A stretch of DNA of 26,402 nt, taken from NCBI GenBank assembly GCA_001275005.1, contig JWZX01003069.1, forward strand, positions 1 through 26,402, given 5' to 3'. The notes below the pieces were generated by a model. That model saw only the letters and a program-made list of their open reading frames with translations. It made no database searches and was not told where the DNA came from. Positions 7,982 to 18,000 of this stretch are shown piece after piece; the stretch's first letter is position 1; every line of letters starts with the position of its first letter. A program made the translations under genes and the position numbers. This stretch comes from Chrysochromulina tobinii (Eukaryota; Haptophyta; Prymnesiales; Chrysochromulinaceae).

Positions 7982-9406
7982 TCACCAGAGCTCGTCGCCG
8001 TCCTTCCAAGCGCCGCCGCGCACTAGCACGAAGTGGTAGTAGGCCATGCTCTGCAGCCCACCAGGCGGCAAATTCAGCCGGCCGCGCTCGTCGATGAGGC
8101 GTTCGCGCTCCTTTTGAGTGGCCCTTTTGCGCCGCGAGCTCTGGCCGCTGCTGCATCAGATTCGTGGCAGCGTGGCGCAAGGTCGTCTCAAACGGCCGAA
8201 GCTGCTCGAGGTCCTGCACGGGGCCGTGGGCACCCAGAAAGGCCGAGTCGAGGTTGGTGTGCCACGCCGTCTCTCGGTGACTATCGAGGAAGTTGTGGAA
8301 GCGTTCGTGAAAGGAGTCGTCGAAGATGGCAAGGTGTACGCGGTCGGAGATCTTCTTGTAGGTCCGATACGCCTTGTGCCGCTTCTCGCCGTCGAAGATG
8401 ACGGCAAGCCGCTCGGTGTGGGATGCCTTGCGTACGAGCTCGGGCACGAGGACCGAGCCGTCGCCTACCGCGTGCACGATCGAGGGCGCGGACTCGCGGA
8501 GAGCACTCGCTACAAAGTCGATTGGCAGCAGCTCAACCGAGGTGACCTTGAAGCCATGCAGCGCATACACGTACGCTGAGAGGCCGCCGTACCGCCCCTC
8601 TTCGATAATGTGCGTGATGCCCAGCCGGCGGCACGCTCCGATGACCGCAAGCAGCTTGCCCGGGCGCATGTCGCCGAAGAGGCAGCCGGGGACCGGCTGC
8701 GTGCTCATTCCGCTGATCCCAGCGGCGCCGCGCTTGCTAGGCGCGAGGCACGAGCAGTTGTTGAAGTTCTTGCAGAGCTCGCACTTGCGCTTGCCGCTCG
8801 GGTTGTTGGCGATCGAGACAGAATCGCGCCACGCATCTGGATTCTCAGCCTTGATCGGTGAGCCCTTGACGTGGAAGCAGTAGCACGCCGCGGGCACAAG
8901 ACGACAGCTGCGGCTCACCGGTCGCCAGACGGACTCGATGCTGCCTCTCTTCCACGCATCGCGCGGCGAGGGTGGGTAGAGGTAGTCGAGCACGCTCTTG
9001 TTGGCGCTCGTGGCATCGGCCATCCACTCGGAGGAGAGTCCATCGCTGGCACAGCACCGCGGCAGCGTCATGCTTGTGCATCTTCATGATAGCCTCAGCG
9101 TCTGCTTTGGCAAAGCCCGTGCAAGCCCGCTTGCAGGGGCCGTCGTTGGAAGGCTCGGCTGTGCTGCCACGCGCCTTCACAACAGGTAGTAGCGGCGCAG
9201 CTTGAGGGTGCGTGGCACTCGTGGAGGCCGTGCGGGGACATAACTGGTTTGTGTGCAGGTTCAATCGCGAGAAGCGCTGCCTCAGCCCCGGCCGCTGCTC
9301 CCTGGGGTGGCGGTCCGATGACATAAAGCGTAGCTGGAAGGCCGATAAGGACACACAGCATCGAGCTGATGGTTGCGATGGCCGTAGATGGGCGAAGCAG
9401 GCCCAT
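7982..9406 (-). CDS. Membrane-anchored Rossmann/methyltransferase-like protein, multi-exon
   Basis: Spliced or frame-disrupted gene; exact exons are not resolved. An N-terminal segment from the ATG at 9406 has an uncleaved signal-anchor-like stretch (ATISSMLCVLIGLPATLYVI), suggesting a type II Golgi/ER protein. A second frame (about 9190-9045) gives a convincing stretch with GPCKRACTGFAKADAEAI. The main body, in a third frame (9071 down to about 8130), has a cysteine-rich patch (KRKCELCKNFNNCSC) and a Rossmann-like core: LGITHIIEEGRYGGLSA, FKVTSVELLPIDF, LAVIFDGEKRH, VHLAIFDDSFH. The acidic residue after the second strand resembles class I methyltransferase-like folds. Near 8130 the frame must change again, because the alternative frame continues as RKRATQKERERLIDE and ends MAYYHFVLVRGGAWKDGDEL plus Trp and a stop at 7982-7984. 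Short introns or sequence errors would explain the shifts. Function unknown; methyltransferase is tentative. Confidence 0.55.
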
Positions 9407-9636
9407 AGGTTGTTGTCGCCATGCGCAATGGGCCTTGTTTTTCCAACTAACAGGAAATGCATGCGCTGGATGACATGTGAAGGTCGGAGAGTCTTGTGGA
9501 GGTTTTGTTCACAGGAATAACTCGCAAAAATGGCGAACTCTCGTCTGCAACTTGCCGAGGCGCTGCTTCGCCGAGTGGAGAAGGCCGGCAGAACACGTGG
9601 TTTTTGAAAACTTGTTGATGAACGGATATACTAGAT
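9407..9636. promoter_or_regulatory. Probable bidirectional promoter (Rossmann protein / ankyrin-DHHC)
   Basis: A 230-base gap between divergent starts, with AT-richer patches around 9445-9460 and 9600-9636. No canonical element is certain. Promoter assignment is inferred from gene orientation. Confidence 0.4.
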
Positions 9637-11619
9637 ATGATCGCATCGGACGACGTTACTGCCATGCACCTTGCGGCGCTGCGCGGAGATTTGGACGTGC
9701 TGCGCAAGCACGCGCCGCTGCATGCCAATGTAGCCACCCCCGAGGGCTACACAGCGCTCTCACTGGCCGCGTCGGCGGGCATGATCGACGCGTGCCGGTT
9801 GCTTTTGCGTGAAGGCGCCACGGTTGACGCCGCGGATAATTCGGGAGTCACGGCACTCATGCATGCATGCATGCACGGGAACGCTGCGCTTGTCGACCTG
9901 CTGCTTCTGCACGGGGCATCTCCGCACGCCAAAACGCAAGAAGGCGGCCAGACGGCGATAAGTCTCGCGGCTCAGTACGGACGGCCCGCGGCGCTCGGTG
10001 CCCTCTTCCGTGCCGACGCGGCGCTTGTCGAGGCGGTCGACGGGCACGGCCGCACTGCGCTGCACTGGGGAGTGGTCTCTCAGCACGCCCCTTCGGTCAA
10101 GTACCTTCTTGGAAAGTGGAACGCGGACGTGGGAGCCGTCGACAAGGACGGGAACACCCCGCTCCACCTGGTCAAGAGCGACCATGCGATCTTGCTGTAC
10201 CTCGTGCACGGTACGAGCGTGCGCCCTCATCTGCGTGCGCTCAATGGCGTGGGCGAGACCCCGGCCGTGTGCGCTGCCAGGGAGGGCGCACACGACGTCG
10301 CCGAGGCGCTCGGGCTCAATTATGGTCCGAAGATCGGAGGCGATGAGCTCGACTACAGGGCGCTCGGGTACGTGCGGGGGGAGCGCTCGCTCGATCCACG
10401 CATGTTTGCCTTCATGGCACGATCACCCGTCCGGGAGATTCCGGCGAGCTCCGCTCCCGCGCCTTGGCCGTTGCGTGCCACGTGGAAGCACTTGCTTGTG
10501 GCTTCAATGCCTCCGGTGCCCTATTTGCTGCTCGCGTGTGGCGCGCCGCTGGGGACGGCCCTGTGGCTGTCGGCAGCGCTGATCAGTGCGGGCGCGCTCG
10601 TGATCCTGTGCACGTCGCGCTCGTACGCGTCATTGAAGCCTGGCCCGCCGGTGCCCTTCATGGCGCCACTCCTCGTGGGCCTGGTGCTCGCGGCCGGCTT
10701 GACGCACGTGTCGGCATTCTTGCCGAGCGCCGTACCGAGCGCGATCGGCGCGGCCGCGCTGCCCGCGTACATCTTTTTCGTGCCCTACGCTGGCTATTGG
10801 GCACAGTGGGCGCGCGTCGTATGCACGGAGCCCGGCTTTGTAAAGGGGGCGGATCCCGAACACGCGGAGCGCTATTGGAGAGGCTACGAGAAGATGCCCG
10901 TCGGGAGCATGACGCCCTCGGGCTTCTGCGAGCGCTCCGAGCTCGTGCTGCCACCACGCGCCGCGTACAGCAAGCTGTGCAAGGGTGCCATTCGCTGCTT
11001 TGACCACGATTGCCCATGGGTGGGCACAGCTTTGGGCGTCAACAACCACCCGAACTTCCTCGGCATGCTGCTCTGCGGCGAGTTCGCGGTGCTGCTCTGG
11101 GGCTGCACCATGTACGCGTGCGGTGCACCGGCGCCCTTTCGCAGCTGGTCAGCGGCGTTCTTGCACAACCTTCCCCGACCCCTCGGGGGAGTCGTGCTCG
11201 AGACCCGAGTCGATCAGCTCGACCTGCTAGAGGCGAGCCTCGGGCGCGTCTGGCTCGCCCTGGGCGGCGTGCCACTCGTGCTGGTACTCCTGCTCATGCT
11301 CACCCCGCTCCTGGCCATGCATGTGTACCTCGCCTCGTTCAATCTGACCACCCGCGAGCAAGTCGATTGGATGCGCCGCGCGGGGACGAGCCATCCGCCC
11401 ACCCCGCCGCTCTGTGGTCATCGGCGAAGCCAGGAATGGGCTGAGTACGCGCCCTACGACCGAGGGCCTGTCACCAACCTGCGCCTCTTCCTGCGCGGGC
11501 AGCGCGATGAGTCACCGGCTGCCGCCGAGACGGACACGTCGCCCTTGATGAGATCAACCAGACTCACCCTCAAGGACTCCAGGGCGAGGACTCTGAGAGT
11601 GAGTCCTCTGTTTAGCTGA
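9637..11619 (+). CDS. Ankyrin-repeat DHHC-family palmitoyltransferase (DHDC variant)
   Basis: 660-residue protein with the Akr1/HIP14 architecture, predicted to S-acylate proteins at Golgi or other endomembranes. Ankyrin repeats fill residues about 5-225 (for example GYTALSLAASAG, GVTALMHACMHGN, GRTALHWGV, GNTPLHLV). Hydrophobic segments lie at about 284-325, 344-400, 468-490 and 533-565, the usual four-plus membrane spans. The DPG motif appears as TEPG, the TTxE motif as TTRE. The cysteine-rich domain aligns without gaps from C431 to the active site DHDC (456-459): catalytic Cys459 and His457 are kept, but the second His is Asp and most zinc cysteines are replaced. Yeast Akr1 carries DHYC, so the second His is known to vary. 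No intron is apparent. Family certain; activity less so because of the missing zinc ligands. Confidence 0.9.
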   Translation: MIASDDVTAMHLAALRGDLDVLRKHAPLHANVATPEGYTALSLAASAGMIDACRLLLREGATVDAADNSGVTALMHACMHGNAALVDLLLLHGASPHAKTQEGGQTAISLAAQYGRPAALGALFRADAALVEAVDGHGRTALHWGVVSQHAPSVKYLLGKWNADVGAVDKDGNTPLHLVKSDHAILLYLVHGTSVRPHLRALNGVGETPAVCAAREGAHDVAEALGLNYGPKIGGDELDYRALGYVRGERSLDPRMFAFMARSPVREIPASSAPAPWPLRATWKHLLVASMPPVPYLLLACGAPLGTALWLSAALISAGALVILCTSRSYASLKPGPPVPFMAPLLVGLVLAAGLTHVSAFLPSAVPSAIGAAALPAYIFFVPYAGYWAQWARVVCTEPGFVKGADPEHAERYWRGYEKMPVGSMTPSGFCERSELVLPPRAAYSKLCKGAIRCFDHDCPWVGTALGVNNHPNFLGMLLCGEFAVLLWGCTMYACGAPAPFRSWSAAFLHNLPRPLGGVVLETRVDQLDLLEASLGRVWLALGGVPLVLVLLLMLTPLLAMHVYLASFNLTTREQVDWMRRAGTSHPPTPPLCGHRRSQEWAEYAPYDRGPVTNLRLFLRGQRDESPAAAETDTSPLMRSTRLTLKDSRARTLRVSPLFS

Positions 11620-12469
11620 GTGTCCACGCGTATTGCATCGCGCGATTCGCGTGCGTGCGCACTCGCCTCCGCACAAATCCACATGCGATGCGGTCCGGTT
11701 GGGTCGGTCCGACGAGAACCGCGGAAAGTATGATTGCCGCATTATTACGGCGCACACGAAGCGGCCCGCCGCGGCGCGAGTATGGGCGTGGGCTCGAACC
11801 CATCGTGCATCGAGAGAGATTTCTAACACACCAAGCTACCTGTCGACGAACGACGGGACGCGAGTCCGGTCGTTAGAGCGAAGAGCCTCACATGGAAGAG
11901 CCTGCGTGGGACCCTCCGTGCGGGGCTCAGCGTCAAGCGAACGCGGAACGAGCCGCAGCCGGCGCTACGCCTACAGGGAGTGACCCGGGGCTTCGCCCGC
12001 CGCCGCCCGGCGCCCGGCGCGGGTCTGCGTCCCGCGCGCGCCGGGAAGGCGGAAGCGCCGGGCGCACTCGGCTCGCGGCGCGCCCCCGGAGATTTAAATC
12101 GCTTCGGTGTAACGCATACCTGACTCTCTTCACAATCTATGGTCACAGGAACATACGCACGGCATAGTACGGGGTATTGAGTTTCGCCGTGCTGCAGGTA
12201 CCATCACGCATCGCGCATCGTGAGTCGCGGTGCACAGTCACAGACGAGTATCTGCGCAGAGAGAGCTCTCGAGCTGACTGGGCAGAGGACGTCGTATACA
12301 AGATGTCCATGCACATCCGTACGGGCGCGGGCTCCCGTCCCGGCGCGCTCACAACTGAATCATGCATGATCTGACTGAGCCCAAACGTGTGGGACTTGCT
12401 GAGCTCTTGGAATGGTATCTCACATGCTGCTGCTGCCTCTGCCGTCGCTGCTGACGAACGACGACTCTG
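11620..12469. other. Intergenic region between convergent genes
   Basis: About 850 bases between the 3' ends of the palmitoyltransferase gene and the minus-strand gene at 12470. Open frames here are short and lack domain-like composition. It includes a very GC-rich stretch (about 11985-12090) and, on the minus strand near 11780-11850, a sequence with tRNA-like A and B box resemblance that does not fold as a tRNA. No gene can be supported. Confidence 0.5.
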
Positions 12470-12964
12470 CTACCCGCGCATGCTGCCGGGACCTCGCACG
12501 GGCGCCCCGATGCCCGGACGAGGCGTGCCCTTGACACCTGGACGAGGTGTGCCCTTTGCGAGCCCCTTGGTCTCCAGCTTGGCAGCCTTCCGTGTCAGGA
12601 CCTCTGGTCTGTGACCGCCCGTTTCGTCGAATATTCGGTGTTCCCGCGACGGCGTCACGCGTAGAGGTGACACACGATTTCCACCTCCGTAGCTGTTACT
12701 GCTGCTGCTGCCATGTACCGCGGCGACTTTCGTCTCACCGCTGCCAACAGGTTTGGCCGTGGTGTCAGCCGAATCTGCCGCCGTCCTGCGCGCCACGCTC
12801 TGCGCGTAAGCGGGTCCCACCCCATCCCTCCTTTCGGCCGCCTCGACACGTGCGAGAAAGTCCACTTCCTCGCGCAGACGAGTCGAATGAGAAGACTGGC
12901 CAACAGAGGAGGAGGCGTCCAACATTTTTGCAATGTTGGACGGCCAGTGTGATTGCAAAATCAT
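12470..12964 (-). CDS. Hypothetical protein, 164 residues
   Basis: Not recognised. The start at MILQSHWPSNIAKML is preferred because it begins an amphipathic, protein-like segment with LREEVDFLARVEAAERRD (likely helix); an in-frame ATG at 13042 would add 26 residues. The middle is Ser/Gly-rich, then comes a basic stretch, and the C-terminus carries a tandem KGTPRPG repeat (two copies, 21 bases each) ending GPGSMRG. No signal peptide or membrane segment. The balanced charge pattern and position, divergent to the CHCHD gene, favour a real gene over the overlapping plus-strand frame (12547-13368), which is Arg/Pro/Ser-rich and runs through the CHCHD first exon. It could be a disordered cytoskeletal or nuclear protein, but nothing shows that. 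Confidence 0.55.
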   Translation of the reverse strand: MILQSHWPSNIAKMLDASSSVGQSSHSTRLREEVDFLARVEAAERRDGVGPAYAQSVARRTAADSADTTAKPVGSGETKVAAVHGSSSSNSYGGGNRVSPLRVTPSREHRIFDETGGHRPEVLTRKAAKLETKGLAKGTPRPGVKGTPRPGIGAPVRGPGSMRG

Positions 12965-13214
12965 CGCACATGGAAACGCGACCGTTCGAGCATCTCCCCC
13001 GGCTCGGAGGCCCACAGCCATGCAAGCCACCTGTTTCGTCATTTCGGCAAACTATTTTGCTTCGAAACACAGTCGATCTCTGGAAGCTCTCTCAGGAAAG
13101 TCGCGGTGCTCGCGATCGCCGCGCGGCGCCCTCTCGCGCGGCGGCGCGCGCGCTCAATATTCTTGACTGTTTTCTTTGCTCTACGATGACCGCAGATACA
13201 CTCGCGAGCACATC
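12965..13214. promoter_or_regulatory. Probable bidirectional promoter (hypothetical / CHCHD)
   Basis: A 250-base gap between divergent starts. It contains a CG-rich core (about 13110-13155) followed by an AT-richer CAATATT patch at about 13155 and a pyrimidine stretch. Assignment rests on orientation and spacing. Confidence 0.4.
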
Positions 13215-13731
13215 ATGGGTTTCGGTCGCTCCAACAAGGGTAGCAGCCCGGCTCCTCCGCCGGCACGTCCTGGTGTGTGTTGATTGCACTGAAATGCCAG
13301 CGCTCCTGCCTGCACACCTGCCTGCGCTCCAGCCTGCGCTCCCGCCTGCATTCCTGCCGGCCATCTGACGCGGACCGACCTCGCGCGTGTGCGCAGCCGC
13401 TCCACCGCCGGCGCGCACCTTCGCGCCGGCCGCGCCGCCACCGATGATGAGTCAGCCACAGGGTCCCTCGATGATGGGCACCTTCGGCTCCTCGATGGCC
13501 GGCTCGGTGGCGGGCTCCATGCTCGGCAACGCAATCTCGGGATCGTTGTCCGGCCGCGGCGAGGCTCCGGCCGCGGGCGCGCCCAGCGCACCGATGGCGG
13601 CTCCGCAGGCGTGCGCCTTCGAGACGCAGCAGTTCCTCGCGTGCATGGCCCAGACGCAGGACAACATGGAGATGTGCCAGCGCATGTTCGACCAGTTCAA
13701 GATGTGCCAGACGTCTGCTATGCGGCAGTAG
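13215..13731 (+). CDS. CHCHD2/CHCHD10 (MIX17)-like twin-CX9C mitochondrial protein
   Basis: Two-exon gene, exons 13215-13272 and 13397-13731, giving 130 residues. Exon 1 supplies MGFGRSNKGSS, the short basic start typical of the family; without splicing the frame stops at TGA soon after 13278. The splice joins G|CC to form Ala20 in frame. After a Pro/Ala-rich region comes a Gly/Ala/Ser hydrophobic segment (about 44-70, GSSMAGSVAGSMLGNAISG) that matches the conserved central helix. A perfect twin CX9C CHCH domain follows: C92, C102, C113, C123 with spacing 9-10-9. Family members are imported to the intermembrane space by Mia40 oxidation and influence cristae and respiratory complex function. 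The length fits CHCHD2/10 (about 140-150). Confidence 0.9.
13273..13396 (+). other. GT-AG intron of the CHCHD gene
   Basis: A 124-base intron starting GTGTGTG and ending GTGCGCAG. It has an in-frame stop near its start and keeps frame when removed. Inside are several CCTGC-type short repeats (about 13306-13360). The exon sequence on its two sides is similar (see findings). Confidence 0.85.
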
Positions 13732-14245
13732 GCACGCGCAACCGGCGCGTGGCAGCTGGACGGAGGAGGGGCGCTGTGCTTCCACAGTCATGGGTGCGCC
13801 TGCACATACGCAGTGCGAGTCTCGGGTTCCTCAAGGGTCAGGAGGCCGACCAACGGTCTCGCGCGAAGTTCGAGGAGGTCGAGCGCTGCGTGCAAGGTTC
13901 GAGCCCGGCGAAGTCAGACGAATGCTGAAGGAGCGGCCAGCCGGGCCGAACACAGGTTTGATGTTGCTCTGGGTCGGAGGTGCGGGCACTGGGCAGCGCA
14001 GTATAGAGGGTTCACTGAGGGTCACGCGAGCGCAAAAATCAGGTATCGGGGACCACACTTCACTTACACTGTGTTCAGCCTTTTCCTGCCGGATCTCTGC
14101 CACGTCCCACGAGATATGATGCTGAACCGCGTTAGGGCCATCCGTGCGGTGCGCGCGAAGAGTGACGCACCGCCGACGCCGCATCCGGACGATTCACACG
14201 CGTCCGCGACGCGACTCATGCTAGTGTGGGTTACTCGCGAAGCGG
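13732..14245. other. Intergenic region between convergent genes
   Basis: Shared 3' region of the CHCHD gene and the minus-strand plastid-protein gene. Open frames are shadow-like. I see no RNA gene, repeat or polyadenylation signal I would defend. Confidence 0.5.
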
Positions 14246-14857
14246 CTAGCCTAGCGCGCCGAAAATGGCAGCCAGGATGGCACCAGCGGCCAGCGCGAGC
14301 AGCCCGCCGCTTTCGTCCTCGGGCACAGTGTCCGGCGCATTCGAGAGCCGGTCCTTCTTGCTGCGGCGATCTCCTCGACGTTGGCCTGGCTTGCTTTGCC
14401 GGCGCCGTTTCTCCCACCACATCAGACACCCGTTGAGGCAGCCAGCCGCGCCAGCTGAGGAGAGCGCGTATACCAACACATTGGCGGGCCAGTACGAGGC
14501 GGTCCCCAGCAAGCATAGCAGGCCAGCAAGCAGCACTGCTTCAACAGACCCGACGGGTGCGACAGCAACCACAAAACTCAGGGCGATGGCCAAAGCGGCT
14601 GATAGCGGGCTGCTGTATGCAAAGCGGAGTAGCACCATGCCAGCAACGCCCTTAGCGGCGAGCGCCTCTCGTCCAAAACGCCGCTGTGCCCGCTTGCCAC
14701 CAGCAGGTCGTGCTACTGCAACAGAGGAAATCCCTGCAGGAAGTCGCCATTGCGTCCGCGTGAGGCTTGAACTGGCCCCGCTGAAATCTCTGTGTCCAAG
14801 GTCAAAGGTCGAAGGCGCGACAAACGCCGTCGAGATTGCGATGGGTAGGATTAGCAT
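14246..14857 (-). CDS. Putative plastid-targeted membrane protein
   Basis: 203-residue protein of unknown function. The start at MLILPIAISTAFVAPSTF is chosen over the longer open frame because it creates a classic complex-plastid presequence: a short hydrophobic signal peptide, a predicted cleavage before Phe12 (A|FVAP), then a Ser/Arg/Ala-rich transit-like stretch (about residues 20-70). The mature part has hydrophobic segments at about 82-98, 101-118 and 120-140. A strongly basic loop follows (KRRRQSKPGQRRGDRRSKK), then an acidic patch (PEDES) and a final hydrophobic C-terminus (about 185-203). The bipartite pattern is known from diatoms, haptophytes and cryptophytes. I do not recognise the family. 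Divergent from the WSC/FN3 gene. Confidence 0.68.
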   Translation of the reverse strand: MLILPIAISTAFVAPSTFDLGHRDFSGASSSLTRTQWRLPAGISSVAVARPAGGKRAQRRFGREALAAKGVAGMVLLRFAYSSPLSAALAIALSFVVAVAPVGSVEAVLLAGLLCLLGTASYWPANVLVYALSSAGAAGCLNGCLMWWEKRRRQSKPGQRRGDRRSKKDRLSNAPDTVPEDESGGLLALAAGAILAAIFGALG

Positions 14858-15079
14858 GGGTCGTGCAAAAGTGTGAAGTACCGGGTATCGCGCGCTGCGA
14901 CGGGCGCGTGCTGCGCAGGTGTGGGTTCGCGCCCACGAGGGCGCTACGCGAGGCTCGCGGAGAGGTGTGCACCAACGTTCTCGCCAAACGGCGCATGCGT
15001 TGCACATCGTAACAGGGGAGTTCGCTTTGGGTAGACGATTCGTAACGGGCGCTCCTTCGCGGCGTCATCACAGCCGACG
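14858..15079. promoter_or_regulatory. Probable bidirectional region (plastid protein / surface protein)
   Basis: About 222 bases between divergent coding regions. It contains a small perfect hairpin, GTGGG-TTCGCG-CCCAC, at about 14922-14937. Because the surface protein lacks an ATG before its signal-peptide-like stretch, part of this interval may also hold a short first exon or intron, with possible acceptor AGs at about 15034 and 15073. Confidence 0.35.
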
Positions 15080-18000
15080 GTGACCGCGGCTGTGGGCGTG
15101 AGGGAGTCTGGAAGTTGTGCTTGCCTGCGCGTCGTGAAGAAGTGCAAGTGCACAATCACGCTCTCGCTCGTGCTTATGGCCAGTGGCTCCGCGCAGCCGA
15201 TCAAGACGAAGGCGGCACTGAGCAGAGCGCAACAGGTTGTGCATCCGCCTTCCGCCATTGCGTCACCTCCGCTGCCACCACCTGCTTACACCTATGTTGG
15301 CTGCTTTGTGGACGACATGGAACATGACCTTGGACTGGAGACTTGGGAGGAAGCGACGTCCCGAGCAATGACCCGTGGGCGGCTGTCACTCGTGCAATGC
15401 GCACAGGCGTGCGAGCACACTCCATGGTTCGCTGTCCAAGCAGAGTTCTGTCAGTGCGCAACCCGCTTCGCCACCGGACCACAGTATGTGCGCCTCACTG
15501 CCGACGCAGTGGCGTGTGCAGCCTCGGCCGACAAGCGCAATGCGATTTACGCACACACGCGGTGCGGCGGCGCCTTTGGCGTCGGCGAGGTGGAGATCAT
15601 GCCAGACGACAAGCAGGATCTCGGCCGCAGCGACGGCGGCGAGATACAGTGGCGAGCGCGAGTCAAGCTATCGACATGGGTGCAAGACGGCTTGGTAACC
15701 CTCGACTGGGGCTCGCTACCGGTCGAGATCTACAGTTTGTGGAACGCGCGCTATGCCGACAAGGCTGAAGCCCGCCATGGGCCACGGGCCACTCTCGTGC
15801 TCAGTGGTGGTCGCAACACGGAGATCGGCTTCAAAGCGCGAGGTGGGCCCATGCCGTCCATACCCGCGCTCACGTGCGAGGGCAAGCGCCATAAGCCTCC
15901 GCCCCCGCCGTTGCCGCCGCAATTTCCGATGGGGCCGCAGCAACCGCCGCCGCCAGCCGCGTGCCTCGGCGCAAGCTTTGCGCTCTCCGCCACCGGTGCA
16001 ACTAGCACTGATCACTCGTTCACTGCTGACGTAACGGTCGAGAACTGGGCACTAGGGCAGAGGTTGCTCATCGACTTTGGGGTCGCGGTCAAGGTGACGC
16101 GTGTATGGCAAGCTTCGCTCAGGCGCACGACGCGGACGACGACCGAATTCGAGCTGACGAGCCAGTTCGGGCATTCGTTCAAGTTTGAGGCCAATGGCCA
16201 CGCGGTGGTGGATCTATGCATTCCATGTGTCAATCGACATTGCAACCGCCCGCCACCACCGCCCTCGCCGCCCCCTCCACCACCAGCCCCACCAAGGCTG
16301 CCGCCGCCGCCGCCGCCGCCGCCACTGCGGCCACCGCCATCGCCACGCTCGCCGCTCCCGCCCTCGCTTCCATTTCCGCCGTCGCCACCCCCACCGCCGC
16401 CCTCGCCTCCGCCACCTCCTCCCTCCCATCCTCCGGAGCCGAGGCCGCCGCCGCAACCGCCGCAGCCCTCGCCGCCGCCACCACCGCCAGGCGGCTCGAG
16501 CTTCGTGCTCTCGCGCAGCTTCTCCTCCGAGCTGTGGTCCGCCACGGTCAAGGTGCCCGTGTGGAAGAAGCTGCAGGCAGTGCACCTTGAATTCGCACCG
16601 GCCCGTGGGCCCACCGCCATCGTGTCCGTGCACCATGCGACCCTCTTTAATTCCACCGGCTCGAGCGCCACCTTCAAACTCGACAGCATCCCTGGCCCGG
16701 CCAACTCTTTCCTCATCAAGGCCAAGGGGCCCACGCCCACCGTGCCGCCGAGCGTTGTCGTGGGCAATCCCTGCGCCGGCGCCAAGTTTGAGGTCACCAG
16801 GTCGTCCACGCAGACGTTGTCTGCCTCCGTCACGCCAGCAGTATGGGTGCCACGCCAGACAATCGCCCTCGCCATCAACTCGGACGCAGTCAGCCGCCTT
16901 GTGCCCAAGGCGGCCTCCCACGCCGTCATCAGCTCCTTTGGCGGCAAACGTGCCAATTTTGCGCTTGGCGAGGCGGGAGACACCCTTGGCCGTATGGTCT
17001 TCACAGCTGTGGTCACGCCCGCGATCGGTTACACCGCTGGGGCCGCCCTGGCCGCCATCAAAGCCCCTGGATCTGTCCAGATCTCGTGCCGAGCGCTACG
17101 ATTGCCACCAATGCCGCCCTATCCACCGCCGCCGCCGCACCCGCCGCGTGCCCCCGGAAAGTCTCCTCCTCCGCCGCCCTCGCCGCCGCCCTCACCGCCC
17201 TCGCCCTTCCCGCCGCCTCACGCACTTCTCGATCCACCTCGAGTCATCTCCATGGGGTGCAGCGTGGTCACGTTGGAGTGGGACGGCGCGGCCGGCGCCA
17301 CTCGCTATAAGCTGCGGTGGCGCGCGACGCGAGAGGCGGAGCTCGGCGAGAATCTCGGCGAAGGAGACGAAACGCTGGCGATGGCTGACTCTGCGGAGAG
17401 CAGCGCGGACTCGACGGCGGACGGAGCCCTTGCTGACGGCAGCGGGCGCGTGAGGCCAGCCGGCTTGACGGCCGGCTGGTCATCGCGGCAGGTCGGCGGG
17501 CTCACGACGAGTGTGGACGGCCTCACGCCCGGCGCCAACTACCTTTTCACCGTGCAGGCGTTCAGCACGGCAGGCTGGGGCCCATCCTCGCCGCCGACCA
17601 CCGCCCGCACCAACGACCGCGGCCCGCCCGATCGGCCCTTAGCGCCAAAGGTTCGCTTCGACGGCGATGGCGGCGGGCAGCGGTGCACGACCGCCGTGGT
17701 GGAGCTGCCCCCGCTAGCTAGCGGCTGCGGCGGCGAGAATGGCGCTGTGATGGAGCTCGAGCACCGCGCTGTACCGAGCGCCTCACCGATCGCCGCACCG
17801 AACACGGCATGGGCGTGGCGCGGTGGTGGTCCGCCGGCCAGCAAGGTGCACATCACACGCCTCGATCCGCTGCGCGCGTACGAATTCCGAGCGCGCGTGC
17901 GAACGGCCATGGGCGTCTCCGAATGGTCGAGTGCGACTCTCCCCACGCTACCAACGCTCGAGGGTGAGGAGATCCTCTCGGCGCCGCGCGCTCGAGCATT

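Noticed and set aside
11775-11855. tRNA-like sequence on the minus strand: GGTTCGAGCCC (B-box match) and TAGCTTGGTGTG (A-box-like)
   Set aside because: The T stem mismatches after two pairs, the spacing between boxes is short, the D arm pairs only weakly and no acceptor stem can be formed. At most a decayed tRNA-derived element.
12547-13368. 273-codon plus-strand open frame
   Set aside because: Arg/Pro/Ser-rich shadow composition, overlaps the more protein-like minus-strand gene and the first exon and intron of the CHCHD gene in another frame.
13890-13910. Second GGTTCGAGCCC B-box match, plus strand
   Set aside because: No A box or cloverleaf around it; likely chance in GC-rich DNA.
16012-17016. 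Gly-rich minus-strand frame of 334 codons
   Set aside because: It is the antisense of the proline-rich coding region of the surface protein; the poly-Gly is a mirror of poly-Pro codons.
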